DNA of 64,000 nucleotides from Siphonobacter aquaeclarae (GTDB taxonomy: Bacteria; Bacteroidota; Bacteroidia; Cytophagales; Spirosomataceae): assembly GCF_900103285.1 (NCBI RefSeq), contig NZ_FNGS01000005.1, positions 430,579-494,578 of the forward strand, given 5' to 3'. A program made the position numbers and the translations under genes. The notes below the pieces were generated by a model, which worked only from the letters and a program-made list of their open reading frames with translations, did not search any database and was not told where the DNA came from. Positions 44,878 to 53,069 of this stretch are shown here, piece by piece. Every line of letters begins with the position of its first letter. The stretch's first letter is position 1.

Positions 44878-45258
44878 TCAGAACGGCAGATCGTCTGTAC
44901 CGCCGTCAGACGGCATGAGAGACGAAGGCGGAATGTCTCCGAACGGATCTCCGCCGCCGCTGTTGCCTAGAAAACCGTTTTTGTCAACCAGTTCCACTTT
45001 CCACGCGCGCGCCTCGGTGTACCAGCGTCCATTGTACTCCCGTGATTCGAGGTTAAAGGAAACCTTGATTTTATCTCCCGGTGCAAACTGCTTCAGATCT
45101 GCCAGCTTGTCACCCCAGAGCGAAAAGTTCACCTTCTTCGGATACTGGTCTTCGGTTTCGATGACGAAATCCTGTTTCGCCCAGGAGTTACCGGTCTTGC
45201 TGGTACCACCTACTTCCGGGAGGACCACGTGAAGCACGCCTTCAATTTCTAATGCCAT
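44878..45258 (-). CDS. DUF3127 protein, OB-fold-like with SSB-type tail
   Basis: A 126-residue protein typical of Bacteroidota. The N-terminal 90 residues form a five-strand OB-like domain (LEIEGVLHVVLPEVGGTSKT; KQDFVIETEDQYPKKVNFSL; KVSFNLESREYNGRWYTEAR). A flexible Gly/Pro-rich linker follows (GNSGGGDPFGDIPPSS), with the acidic end GGTDDLPF. Domain plan and tail copy those of single-stranded DNA-binding proteins (which end DDIPF-like), suggesting contact with the same replication and repair partners. That role is inference. Confidence 0.9.
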   Translation of the reverse strand: MALEIEGVLHVVLPEVGGTSKTGNSWAKQDFVIETEDQYPKKVNFSLWGDKLADLKQFAPGDKIKVSFNLESREYNGRWYTEARAWKVELVDKNGFLGNSGGGDPFGDIPPSSLMPSDGGTDDLPF

Positions 45259-45420
45259 TGGTTGATTCTGCTAATTTCTTTTTCGACTAATCGGCACTGC
45301 CGCTGGCAGCAACCGGAAACACTGCAAGTTACTGAATCGGGCGCAGTCGAGGGATTCCCCTGCCGGGCTTCTTTTCAAAAAAAGCCGCAGGTACCTCTCC
45401 TATTTATCACGTCCGGCAAG

Positions 45421-45454
45421 AAAAAAGCCCGCTCAGCTTAGACTGAACGGGCTT
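45421..45454 (-). terminator. Terminator of tRNA-Leu copy 1
   Basis: 12-bp stem aagcccgctcag/ctgaacgggctt with one mismatch, T run on the minus strand. Confidence 0.85.
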
Positions 45455-45459
45455 GACCG

Positions 45460-45543
45460 TGACGTTGGGGAGACTCGAACTCCCATGCCAGAACCGGCAC
45501 TACCCCCTCAAAGTAGCGTGTCTACCAATTTCACCACAACGCC
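45460..45543 (-). tRNA. tRNA-Leu (GAG)
   Basis: An 84-nt class II tRNA on the minus strand. Acceptor GGCGTTG/CAACGTC, anticodon stem CTACT/GGTAG with loop TTGAGGG (anticodon GAG), long variable arm around GCCGGTTCTGGC, T arm GGGAG TTCGAGT CTCCC. CCA not encoded. Confidence 0.97.
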
Positions 45544-45561
45544 GTTTTTGAGATCGTGGTG

Positions 45562-45592
45562 CAAAAGTAGGCTTTTTGAGAGGCGAAAGCAA
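45562..45592 (-). promoter_or_regulatory. Promoter of tRNA-Leu copy 1
   Basis: Minus strand TTG, 20-base spacer, TACTTTTG. Confidence 0.8.
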
Positions 45593-45796
45593 GTCTTGCC
45601 AGGGCGGCTGCTCCCCCTGCGAACACACCCTTGCTCCGGAAGTCCTGCTACTCAGGCATTCACGGCGTTAAAAAAATGTGAATTTTTTATAAAAAGTACG
45701 GTTCAGACAGCGGAGCGGGAGAAAACACGCATGTCATCGCAGCAAAACGCGGCAAGGAATCAGGTACAACAAAACCTGCTATCGAAATCCGCATAA

Positions 45797-45831
45797 GAAA
45801 AAAGCCCGCTCAGTTTACACCGAACGGGCTT
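45797..45831 (-). terminator. Terminator of tRNA-Leu copy 2
   Basis: Stem aagcccg/cgggctt (45802-45808, 45825-45831) with a T run on the minus strand; a variant of the hairpin after copy 1. Confidence 0.8.
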
Positions 45832-45836
45832 GACCG

Positions 45837-45920
45837 TGACGTTGGGGAGACTCGAACTCCCATGCCGGAACCGGCACTACCCCCTCAAAGTAGCGTGTCT
45901 ACCAATTCCACCACAACGCC
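45837..45920 (-). tRNA. tRNA-Leu (GAG), second copy
   Basis: Same structure as the copy at 45460 with two differences in 84 bases (one in the D arm, one in the variable arm, where the stem becomes fully symmetric GCCGGTTCCGGC). It has its own promoter and terminator, so the pair arose by duplication of the whole transcription unit. Confidence 0.97.
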
Positions 45921-45938
45921 GTTTTTGAGAATGTGGTG

Positions 45939-45969
45939 CAAAAGTATACTTTTTCGAAGGGGAAGGCAA
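45939..45969 (-). promoter_or_regulatory. Promoter of tRNA-Leu copy 2
   Basis: Minus strand TTG, 20-base spacer, TACTTTTG. Confidence 0.8.
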
Positions 45970-46075
45970 GTATTAGCTTGGATTTTTTAGAAGAAAAAAC
46001 TCCCGTTTCGGCTGAAGAACTGATTATCAATATACTCAAGTAAGCAAAAACGAAATGTGCATGAATTGAGCGGTG

Positions 46076-47641
46076 CTAGTTAATCTGCCATCGGACCTCG
46101 ACTGCCTTGTCTGTTATGTTTTTCAACCAGATTTTCTTGGTCGCGGTCTCGCCATAGTACGCCAGCGGCCTGGCTACAGCGGCATCAATACGCACTTCCG
46201 CGCCGAATTTAGGCCCTCCTTCCAACACAAAAGGGCGTTGCTGGTACGTCATTTGTCCAAAATTACCTACCATACTTGATACAGTAGAAAAGGTCCCGGC
46301 AAGTGGGCGATCGTAGCAAGGAACTAAATTTGTCGGCACTGCGACAGAGTCGCCGGGCGCTATTGTCACAGGCGCAGCAGAAACGTAGGACCCTTCGGTA
46401 ATCGAATGCCTCACGGCTTTGACGTTTTGCCAGGCCACATTAGAATAATTGAATCTCCGGTATGCAAAATTAAGGTGCTCTGCATTCGTCAAAAAGTGAC
46501 AGTTTTCAAAGAATATGCTATCCGATGGCATATTCTCAGTCGTATTGAGCCCCTTGTCAAAGGAACTGTTCCGTATAGTTAATCTTTTCATGTAGTTAAT
46601 AGAAAGCGATTTGCTGCCTGTTGTTCCCATAACAACTGCGTTTTCTATTCCCACATTCTGGCTAATCTTCTTCGTCGTATCGTCACCAAACACTATTCCG
46701 TAAACACCAGGCTGCTCGATAAAAATATCCGAGAGTGTAACATTTTTTACAGCATTGATTTCAATCGCATTGTTGTTGGTGAGCTTGGTCCGGACATTGC
46801 GTATCAGGCCTCTGTCACCCTCCGTGACGGTGATTCCAATAGACGCAGGATGCGTAAGATTGACAAATCTCACCCCGTCGGCGACGTAGTCCGTACACTT
46901 ATAAAAATGAATCCCAAAACCGAAACTATCTGTCATGGACACATCCTGAACTCGCACATCTGAACAATTGACAAATCCGCCAAAATAAGTATAGACCGAG
47001 TTCACCACATTCATACCGCAATTTTTTGCGTGGCAGTTTTCAACCCGTACCTTATCGATATCGTAAAAATTGATCAGTTCGCGGTAGCAATTGATAAAGT
47101 TAATTCCTCTGATTGTCACGTTTTTCCAACCGGTCAGCCAAATCGCTCCCGCCTGGGCTGCCGGGTTGTGATTATTTGCCATATTCCCATCGATTGTTCC
47201 ATTCTGAATGGTCACATTTTCATAGGCAGGAGGTGTTGATTGCCGGTTGATCACCGGCGCATTGATATTATCTTTTAACACGAGCGTTGATCCGTTCAGA
47301 TCCATATAGGTATTCGACACGGGCGCGATCTGACCGATACGATACGTTTTTCCTGCCTGGAAAAGTAACGGAATTTTTGAGGCGCCACAGGCATCAATAG
47401 CCCGCTGTATCGCCTGTGTATCATCCGTTACCCCATCTCCAACAGCTCCGAAATCCTGAACGGTACGGTAATTATCCAGCTTTTTTCCAAGGTCGAGCGG
47501 TATGCTGTAGCTGCCGCCTGACGTGTATTTCACGGTATTATCGGGCTGGACAATCGCACTGGGCGTCTGAGCGAATGCTGAAAATGGAAGCAACGCAATT
47601 CCGCAAAACCGGAGCAGGCCGGCAAAAGAAAGAGATTTCAT
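46076..47641 (-). CDS. Exported right-handed beta-helix (pectate-lyase-like) protein
   Basis: A 521-residue secreted protein with signal peptide MKSLSFAGLLRFCGIALLPFSAFAQ. The pectate-lyase-3 entry motif is clear (RTVQDFGAVGDGVTDDTQAI), followed by parallel beta-helix coils (NVTIQNGTIDGNMANNHNPA, NVTIRGINFINCYRELINFY, GLIRNVRTKLTNNNAIEINA). A C-terminal beta domain of about 100 residues caps it. Such proteins act on, or bind, polysaccharides or form tailspike-like fibres; catalytic residues cannot be assigned. It has no T9SS tail. Single gene. Confidence 0.85.
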   Translation of the reverse strand: MKSLSFAGLLRFCGIALLPFSAFAQTPSAIVQPDNTVKYTSGGSYSIPLDLGKKLDNYRTVQDFGAVGDGVTDDTQAIQRAIDACGASKIPLLFQAGKTYRIGQIAPVSNTYMDLNGSTLVLKDNINAPVINRQSTPPAYENVTIQNGTIDGNMANNHNPAAQAGAIWLTGWKNVTIRGINFINCYRELINFYDIDKVRVENCHAKNCGMNVVNSVYTYFGGFVNCSDVRVQDVSMTDSFGFGIHFYKCTDYVADGVRFVNLTHPASIGITVTEGDRGLIRNVRTKLTNNNAIEINAVKNVTLSDIFIEQPGVYGIVFGDDTTKKISQNVGIENAVVMGTTGSKSLSINYMKRLTIRNSSFDKGLNTTENMPSDSIFFENCHFLTNAEHLNFAYRRFNYSNVAWQNVKAVRHSITEGSYVSAAPVTIAPGDSVAVPTNLVPCYDRPLAGTFSTVSSMVGNFGQMTYQQRPFVLEGGPKFGAEVRIDAAVARPLAYYGETATKKIWLKNITDKAVEVRWQIN

Positions 47642-47724
47642 TTAAAAACGTTTAGGTTGTGACGCTACAATATACTTTCATTTGTCAATTTTTAGCTTAT
47701 ATACCTACTTTTCCATCCATCCAT

Positions 47725-47753
47725 AAAAAAGCACCCGAAGAATCTCCGGGTGC
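47725..47753 (-). terminator. Terminator of the surface-protein pair
   Basis: 7-bp stem gcacccg/cgggtgc with a T6 run in minus orientation, 21 bases past the stop at 47774. Confidence 0.8.
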
Positions 47754-47773
47754 CTCATTCAATAAAAAGACTA

Positions 47774-48793
47774 TTACTTCTGCAGCGAAATCCGAACCGA
47801 TTCGGAAATGTCACCGCTATTCACTCTCAAAAGGTAGAGGCCGGAACGAAGGCCGGAGGGAATCGTCAAAGGCTGCTCTGCTCCTACTGCTTCGATCGAC
47901 TCGGTACTGAGCCGGCGACCGGTTACGGGGTCCAGCCAGTCTACTTTGAGCGACCGCGGGCGGCCATCCGGCAGGAGAAGCGACAACCGCGACGTCACCG
48001 GATTGGGATATGCTACCACTTTCAGGCTGTGATTGGGCGAGTCGAAGACAACGGACTTGATCCCGTAATCTTTCACTGTTCCGTCAAAATCGACCTGCCT
48101 GAGGCGGTAATAGGTCACAGTCGGTTCAGGGCTGTCGTCTACCAGCTGGTATTTCTGACGGCTGGAGACGGTTCCCCTGCCGTCGACCGTCGCCAGACGC
48201 GTAAACCGAACCGCATCAGGAGAGCGGTCAATTTCGAATCCTTTGTTGTTCCGCTCAGAGGCAGTTTCCCACTCGATCTTCACTTTATGTCCGTCCGGAC
48301 GCACGGAGAAGCTAAGCAGCGAAACCGGCAAGGCAGAGGCCGAAGCGGCCGCCGTCACCTGCTGGAGCGTCGTCGGAGAAGCCAGCGTCTGGCTTACGAA
48401 ATTCGACGAGGCATTCGCCGGAGACGTATTCACGAAGCCGATCTGGCCTGTCGTGGAATTATACGAAAGCGTCAGCTCCGGTTCAGTATTGCCGTTCAGT
48501 TCAGAATTAGCGTAGAAAAAACCGATAACGCCGGAGTAGCTGATCGGCGCGCCGAACTGGTACACCCGCGCGACGCTGCCCTTCGGCACACCCGGTATGG
48601 CCGCGCGGCTGATGGCGATTGAGTTGTTTACGATGGTCAGATCGGCATTCGGCGTCATCACCAGACTATCTACAAAAACCGTAGTGCCGCTTTTGATGAA
48701 AAACCCTTCGCCTCCAACGACAAACTGGGCGCTGGCTGCCTGAATACCCAGCAATAGCGCACCGTTCAAAAAGAGATGTTTCTTCGTGGTCAT
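47774..48793 (-). CDS. T9SS type A surface protein
   Basis: A 339-residue exported protein; the ATG at 48793 immediately follows the upstream gene's stop, and a TTG at 48802 would only add three residues. Signal peptide MTTKKHLFLNGALLLGIQAASAQ, a strand-rich domain (FFIKSGTTVFVDSLVMTPNA), the common module VKIEWETASERNNKGFEIDR ... YYRLRQVDFDGTVKDYG and a type A sorting domain (KVVAYPNPVTSRLSLLL ... SGLYLLRVNS). Secreted by T9SS; role unknown. Second gene of a two-gene operon. Confidence 0.9.
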   Translation of the reverse strand: MTTKKHLFLNGALLLGIQAASAQFVVGGEGFFIKSGTTVFVDSLVMTPNADLTIVNNSIAISRAAIPGVPKGSVARVYQFGAPISYSGVIGFFYANSELNGNTEPELTLSYNSTTGQIGFVNTSPANASSNFVSQTLASPTTLQQVTAAASASALPVSLLSFSVRPDGHKVKIEWETASERNNKGFEIDRSPDAVRFTRLATVDGRGTVSSRQKYQLVDDSPEPTVTYYRLRQVDFDGTVKDYGIKSVVFDSPNHSLKVVAYPNPVTSRLSLLLPDGRPRSLKVDWLDPVTGRRLSTESIEAVGAEQPLTIPSGLRSGLYLLRVNSGDISESVRISLQK

Positions 48794-48794
48794 A

Positions 48795-49478
48795 TCAGTC
48801 AACTTTTTGAATCACCAACGAAGAACTGCCTGCGAGCGTCGCAACGCCCAATAATCCGTAAAACTCGACGCTAATGGTCGATCCCGCACTGAGATTCGTA
48901 ATAAAGTCGCCGATAAACTGGCTTGTACTCAACAAAGGACTGTTTACAGACTGATTCGCCTGGGTTCCGTTGATCACGACACGGCTGCTCATCAACAGAC
49001 CAATCGTCGTTGCCGCCCGGTAGGTAATCCGGTAGCGGCCGGCCGTCGCGACCGTGAAGACCGTATTAGATCCATTTACCGTAATACCTGACCCGAGGTT
49101 CTGGTCGCTGGGAAAGGGAATGGCAGTACCGCCCAGCACAACGACTATATTGGCGCCGGTAGAATTTCCGGCATATCCTGCATTGGATCCCGGCGTCGGA
49201 ACAACCGGAATATCATCGGCAGTCGCGAGTCTGACCCATTTCGTTCCTGTATAATAATAGAAACCCTTTTCTGCATCTTTCTGGTACAGCAGCAGGCTTT
49301 CTGCCGGTCCGGCGGGGAGATCTTCCGCAGACACGCGGGGAAGCAGCACGCCCTTATTCGGAGAGGCTACTTCCAATTGCGCACTGGCGTGAGGCGTAGT
49401 GGTACCGACACCCGTCTGGGCAAAGGCAGTACCTGATACGGTGGCGGCGAGAATCAGGGAACAGTAAAGACGTTTCAT
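48795..49478 (-). CDS. Exported protein with C1q/TNF-like C-terminal domain
   Basis: A 227-residue protein from the ATG at 49478 (signal peptide MKRLYCSLILAATVSGTAFAQ). The start of the mature part, TGVGTTTPHASAQLEVASPN, is the usual opening of Bacteroidota tail-fibre or collagen-like surface proteins. GFYYYTGTKWVRLA follows. The C-terminal 120 residues show a jelly-roll strand pattern (GSNTVFTVATAGRYRITYRA; SRVVINGTQANQS; STISVEFYGLLGVA), as in BclA/C1q-type trimers. It likely forms a surface trimer with, or next to, the T9SS protein encoded one base downstream. Confidence 0.75.
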   Translation of the reverse strand: MKRLYCSLILAATVSGTAFAQTGVGTTTPHASAQLEVASPNKGVLLPRVSAEDLPAGPAESLLLYQKDAEKGFYYYTGTKWVRLATADDIPVVPTPGSNAGYAGNSTGANIVVVLGGTAIPFPSDQNLGSGITVNGSNTVFTVATAGRYRITYRAATTIGLLMSSRVVINGTQANQSVNSPLLSTSQFIGDFITNLSAGSTISVEFYGLLGVATLAGSSSLVIQKVD

Positions 49479-49879
49479 AAAATGGACAGTTGTATGGAAC
49501 AATGCCGGAATACACCGGTGTGGGTTAACGGGCCTGAAAACCAGGCCCTGTTTATCGTTAAAAACTCAGAACGGCGATAATTATACGCAGTACAGGCCAC
49601 TACTCCTCCATTCGAACGAAGGAGAAAGAAACAGGTAGTCAAAACGCGACCTTGCGGGAAATGAGATAACAAAAGGCAAGACGGCGGTGTGGTAGCGGCA
49701 AAAGTATACGCCCGACGCCGGAATTCCCAAAAAAAGTAAAGTAATTATAACAATAACTATACAATTGTTTGCTCCGGCGGATTCCTGGCTTTTTTCCGGC
49801 TGCCACGAACAACCCATTCCCAATTGGACTTTTCCAATTAAGCAAGCTTTTTACCCTTTCATCTTTTTCCGTTAAAGAG

Positions 49880-49910
49880 TTTTTAATATTTATAAAAAGC
49901 CGTATCTTTG
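49880..49910 (+). promoter_or_regulatory. Promoter of candidate small RNA
   Basis: A -7 box TATCTTTG (49903-49910), exact TAnnTTTG, preceded after 20 bases by TTT in place of the -33 TTG. Same spacer as the tRNA promoters in the window. Confidence 0.6.
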
Positions 49911-49916
49911 CTTTCA

Positions 49917-49993
49917 ACATGAGAGAACAATTCTCTCACGTGGGTTGGATAAAAGACATTCCCCCGCCTCTTTGAGGTCGGGGAATTTTTTTT
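49917..49993 (+). ncRNA. Candidate small RNA of about 77 nt
   Basis: Starts about 7 bases after the -7 box. First hairpin gagagaa-caa-ttctctc (49921-49937), then a single-stranded stretch (acgtgggttggataaaagac). Last comes a terminator hairpin ttcccccgcctc/gaggtcggggaa with one mismatch (49959-49985) and eight T. An 18-codon frame (MREQFSHVGWIKDIPPPL) begins at 49919, so a nearly leaderless peptide gene is an alternative. No known RNA family is recognised. Confidence 0.55.
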
Positions 49994-50249
49994 ATGCAGA
50001 TAATTGCTTCTCTTTTCTGGTTTTCCGGCGTTTTTCAGGGCATCTGAGTAACGAAAACCGCGAAAAGGCTACATTCGCTCCGGATCACCGAAAACGGACT
50101 TTACAGATCAATTTCCGGTATACTTTGCCCTAAAGTGTCGGACCTACACGACCCCTTCTCCGGAATTACCTGTTGCTACATGATTTTTTTTCGGAATATC
50201 AAGGGATTTTTGCATACTTCCCCCACGCTTAAAATTGGACTATACCGGC

Positions 50250-51242
50250 ATGATCCTTTTTCCAACCCAGTACTCTACCCTGTCTTCTTCTGCCCTGGCC
50301 CGGTTTATCGCTGAGCAGTATGGCATGGCGCCGCTGAACTGCCGGTTGCTGCTTCGAAACGTCAGTGATACCTATGAACTGACCGACCCCGCCGGCGTCC
50401 GCTCTATTTTCAAGGTGTACCGGACCGATCACCGCTCATACGCTGAAATTGAGGAAGAGGTAACGTTGCTCGTCCGCCTCCGCGCATATGGCCTGTCGGT
50501 TTCGGCACCCCTGCCTGACCGGTCGGGCGCCTTTATTCAGGCTTTCCAGGCAGCGGAAGGCGTCCGCCACGGCGTGCTCTTTACGTATGCAGCGGGCGAA
50601 AATGTATATGATCTGAGTGATGCGCAGTTACGCGCGCTGGGTCGGGAAATGGCTGGCTTTCATGCTGTTCCGGCTCCGGAAAGCACCTGTCGGCTGGCGT
50701 ATACGGAAGAAACGACGCTCTTCGGCCCACTGGAGCGCATAAAACCCGCTTTCGAAGGGTATGAAGAAGGGTATACCTACCTTTCCGAAACCGCAGCCGC
50801 CGTCTCGGAAAGGCTACGGCGATGGAATACGGCACAGTTTTCCTTCGGGTACTGTCAGTTCGACTTTCTGCCGAAGAACTTTCACTTCGCCGGCGATACC
50901 GTTACATTTTTTGATTTTGATTTCGCGGGAAAAGGTTTTCAGGTACTGGACCTTACGACCTTCTTTGTATACTTTTTCTTCCACGAAGCACATGGTAAAA
51001 TCACTCGGGAAGAAGGCGATCGCCAGTTTACCGTGTTTCTCAATGCATACCGGGAAGTCCGGCCGCTGACCGACGAAGAAATAGCCGCGATCCCATATCT
51101 GTTTCCGATGTTCTGGCTTTTCTACCTGGGTTTTCAATACGACAACCGGGGAGATTGTACCCATAGCCTCTTCAACGCCCGTTTTCTGCGCGACCGGGTG
51201 GAGGCTGTCAAGCGGTTTCGGGCGATGTACTGGAACGAATAA
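50250..51242 (+). CDS. Phosphotransferase (APH / homoserine-kinase-II-like)
   Basis: A 330-residue kinase-fold enzyme from the ATG at 50250; a TTG five codons earlier is possible. N-lobe strand FKVYRTDHRSYAEIEEEVTL supplies the ATP-binding Lys/Glu. The catalytic loop FGYCQFDFLPKNFHF corresponds to the aminoglycoside-phosphotransferase HGDLxxxN with His-Gly replaced by Tyr-Cys, and the metal-binding DFDFAGKGFQVLDL follows. Substrate may be an amino acid, choline or sugar; resistance is not implied. Convergent with the nucleoside kinase. Confidence 0.85.
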   Translation: MILFPTQYSTLSSSALARFIAEQYGMAPLNCRLLLRNVSDTYELTDPAGVRSIFKVYRTDHRSYAEIEEEVTLLVRLRAYGLSVSAPLPDRSGAFIQAFQAAEGVRHGVLFTYAAGENVYDLSDAQLRALGREMAGFHAVPAPESTCRLAYTEETTLFGPLERIKPAFEGYEEGYTYLSETAAAVSERLRRWNTAQFSFGYCQFDFLPKNFHFAGDTVTFFDFDFAGKGFQVLDLTTFFVYFFFHEAHGKITREEGDRQFTVFLNAYREVRPLTDEEIAAIPYLFPMFWLFYLGFQYDNRGDCTHSLFNARFLRDRVEAVKRFRAMYWNE

Positions 51243-51244
51243 AG

Positions 51245-51270
51245 AAAGGAGGCTGCACAGCCTCCTTTTT
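51245..51270. terminator. Bidirectional terminator
   Basis: 10-bp stem aaaggaggct/agcctccttt with loop gcac between convergent genes; T run after the right arm. Confidence 0.85.
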
Positions 51271-51276
51271 CGTGTA

Positions 51277-51891
51277 TCAGGCACCGTAAAGCAGCGCCCG
51301 GTCTACCTCCGATACTACAAAGGTGAAATCGGCCGGCTTATTGGCGAAATCCAGGGAATTGACGTCTATGACCAGCAGGTTTCCGTCTTTATACCCCTCG
51401 ATGAACTCGGAGTAGTGATCATTGAGAGCCTGAAGATAGTCGTGGCTGATGTTTTGCTCGAAGTCCCTGCCGCGCTTTTCGATCTGTGCGGTAAGCTTGG
51501 GCAGATCGGCTTTCAGATAGATCATCAGGTCGGGCGGCTTGACAACGCTCATCATCGTCTGAAACAGGGAAAAGTAGGTATCGTAGTCTACTTTGCTCAT
51601 ATAACCCGACTGATACAGGTTCCGGGCGAAGATATACGCGTCTTCGTAAATCGTCCGGTCCTGAATAATACGACGGGTAGACTGCATAATCTGCCTGGCC
51701 TGGTCGAAACGGCTCCGGAGAAAATAAATCTGGAGGTGAAACGCCCACCGTTCCATATCTCCATAGAAATCAGCCAGATAAGGGTTATTTTCAACCGCTT
51801 CATAAAACACCTCCCACCCGAAGTGGTCGGCCAGCATCCGGGCCAGGGTTGTCTTTCCAGCACCGATATTGCCGGTCACTGCAATGTGCAT
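51277..51891 (-). CDS. Deoxynucleoside kinase
   Basis: A 204-residue dNK-family enzyme from the ATG at 51891 (MHIAVTGNIGAGKTTL). It shows P-loop residues 7-15, the substrate motif EAVENNPYLADFYGDMERWA, the Asp-Arg pair IQDRTIYEDAYIFA and the lid-like KRGRDFEQNI. Length and motif set are those of bacterial deoxyadenosine/deoxyguanosine kinases, which phosphorylate deoxynucleosides in salvage. The base specificity cannot be told. Confidence 0.93.
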   Translation of the reverse strand: MHIAVTGNIGAGKTTLARMLADHFGWEVFYEAVENNPYLADFYGDMERWAFHLQIYFLRSRFDQARQIMQSTRRIIQDRTIYEDAYIFARNLYQSGYMSKVDYDTYFSLFQTMMSVVKPPDLMIYLKADLPKLTAQIEKRGRDFEQNISHDYLQALNDHYSEFIEGYKDGNLLVIDVNSLDFANKPADFTFVVSEVDRALLYGA

Positions 51892-52016
51892 AGTACCTCG
51901 TTTTTTCGTCTGTGATCGAAGGGAATACGGGACAGATCCGCGTTTTCCGGCACCAAACCTACGGGTTCTTCCCCGGACTTCCGGCGTCCTCCCGCCCTTC
52001 TCCCTGAAAAAAGAGT

Positions 52017-52024
52017 TACCTTTG
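52017..52024 (+). promoter_or_regulatory. -7 element of trhO
   Basis: TACCTTTG, an exact TAnnTTTG match, 46 bases before the trhO ATG. No -33 TTG is evident. Confidence 0.45.
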
Positions 52025-52070
52025 CGGTCCATAAAGATCCACTTTACAGGTGGTTTCCCTTATTCATCCA

Positions 52071-53045
52071 ATGAAAGAGTACCGCATTCTGCTTTATTAC
52101 ATCTACACGCCCATTGAAGACACCGTGGCGTACCGCGATGAACATCACCGCTTTTGCATCGACAACCGCCTGATGGGGCGGGTAATTGTTTCGGCGGAAG
52201 GATTGAACGGTACAGTGTCAGGGCTGGCGGAAGATTGCGAACGTTACATGCAGTGGCTGCATGCCGACGAGCGCTTCCGCGCTATTCAGTTCAAGGTCGA
52301 GGAGCACGACGGCCATGCGTTTCACAAATTGCATGTCCGGATCAAGGAGGAAATCGTGAACTCCGACCTCCCCGTTGACCCCCGCAGGGAAACGGGTATT
52401 CACCTCGAACCGGCTGAATTCCGGTCGATGCTCCAGGATCCCGACGTGGTACTGGTCGATATGCGCTCCAATTACGAACACAACGTCGGCAAGTTCCGCG
52501 GGGCGATCACCTTCGACATGGAGAACCTGCGCGAACTGCCGCAGCACGTCGCCGAAATCGAACACCTCAAGGAATCAGGCAAGAAAATCGTCACCTATTG
52601 TACCGGAGGCATCAAGTGCGAAAAAGCATCGGCTTACCTGTTACAACAGGGTTTCAAGGATGTTTACCAGCTGCATGGCGGCATCATCCGGTACGGGCTC
52701 GAAGAAGGCGGCGAGAATTTTGACGGAGAATGCTATGTATTTGACGGCCGGGTAACGACCTCCGTCAATACGGTAAACCCGCAGGTCATTTCAACCTGCT
52801 ATGTATGTGGCACTTCCACCAGCCGGATGGTCAACTGCGCCAACCCGGAGTGCAACGAGCACGTGACGATCTGCGAGGATTGCGGGTGGAAGATGGAAGG
52901 ATGCTGCAGCGAAGAATGCCGGACCAATCCGAAAAAACGGCCGTATGACGGAACAGGGTACTACCCGAAGATTACGGCAGACTATTCGGCCGAACTGGGT
53001 TTCCGTAACGCCAAAGGCAGTTTCGGTACGCTCCGGCCGGCATAA
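52071..53045 (+). CDS. trhO: tRNA uridine(34) hydroxylase TrhO
   Basis: A 324-residue rhodanese-domain protein from the ATG at 52071 (MKEYRILLYYIYTPIED). The N-terminal acylphosphatase-like part ends in AEGLNGTVSG. The rhodanese domain carries the active-loop Cys177 in VTYCTGGIKCEKAS. A C-terminal cysteine-rich region (CYVCG ... CANPEC ... CEDCGWK ... CCSEEC) probably binds zinc, as in the long TrhO/YceA form. The enzyme makes 5-hydroxyuridine at the tRNA wobble position using molecular oxygen. Confidence 0.95.
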   Translation: MKEYRILLYYIYTPIEDTVAYRDEHHRFCIDNRLMGRVIVSAEGLNGTVSGLAEDCERYMQWLHADERFRAIQFKVEEHDGHAFHKLHVRIKEEIVNSDLPVDPRRETGIHLEPAEFRSMLQDPDVVLVDMRSNYEHNVGKFRGAITFDMENLRELPQHVAEIEHLKESGKKIVTYCTGGIKCEKASAYLLQQGFKDVYQLHGGIIRYGLEEGGENFDGECYVFDGRVTTSVNTVNPQVISTCYVCGTSTSRMVNCANPECNEHVTICEDCGWKMEGCCSEECRTNPKKRPYDGTGYYPKITADYSAELGFRNAKGSFGTLRPA

Positions 53046-53048
53046 CAA

Positions 53049-53066
53049 GGGAGGCTCAGGCCTCCC
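53049..53066. terminator. Short hairpin between trhO and GNAT genes
   Basis: 7-bp stem gggaggc/gcctccc with 4-base loop in the 24-base gap between convergent genes. Confidence 0.55.
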
Positions 53067-53069
53067 CTG

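Larger units (their letters stand above)
49479..50249. other. Intergenic region with a candidate small RNA
   Basis: About 770 bases between divergent genes. A putative small RNA with promoter and terminator occupies 49880-49993. The rest is AT-rich without coding frames I can support. Confidence 0.6.

Noticed and set aside
44878-45258. DUF3127 gene considered as ssb itself
   Set aside because: Core strands match DUF3127 rather than SSB, and the aromatic ssDNA-stacking residues of SSB are not placed alike; only the tail is similar.
45485-45796. 103-codon frame between the tRNA-Leu genes
   Set aside because: It starts inside a tRNA and crosses its promoter; not a gene.
50250-51242. Phosphotransferase as an aminoglycoside-resistance gene
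   Set aside because: The catalytic loop lacks the His-Gly-Asp of resistance enzymes and the context is housekeeping.
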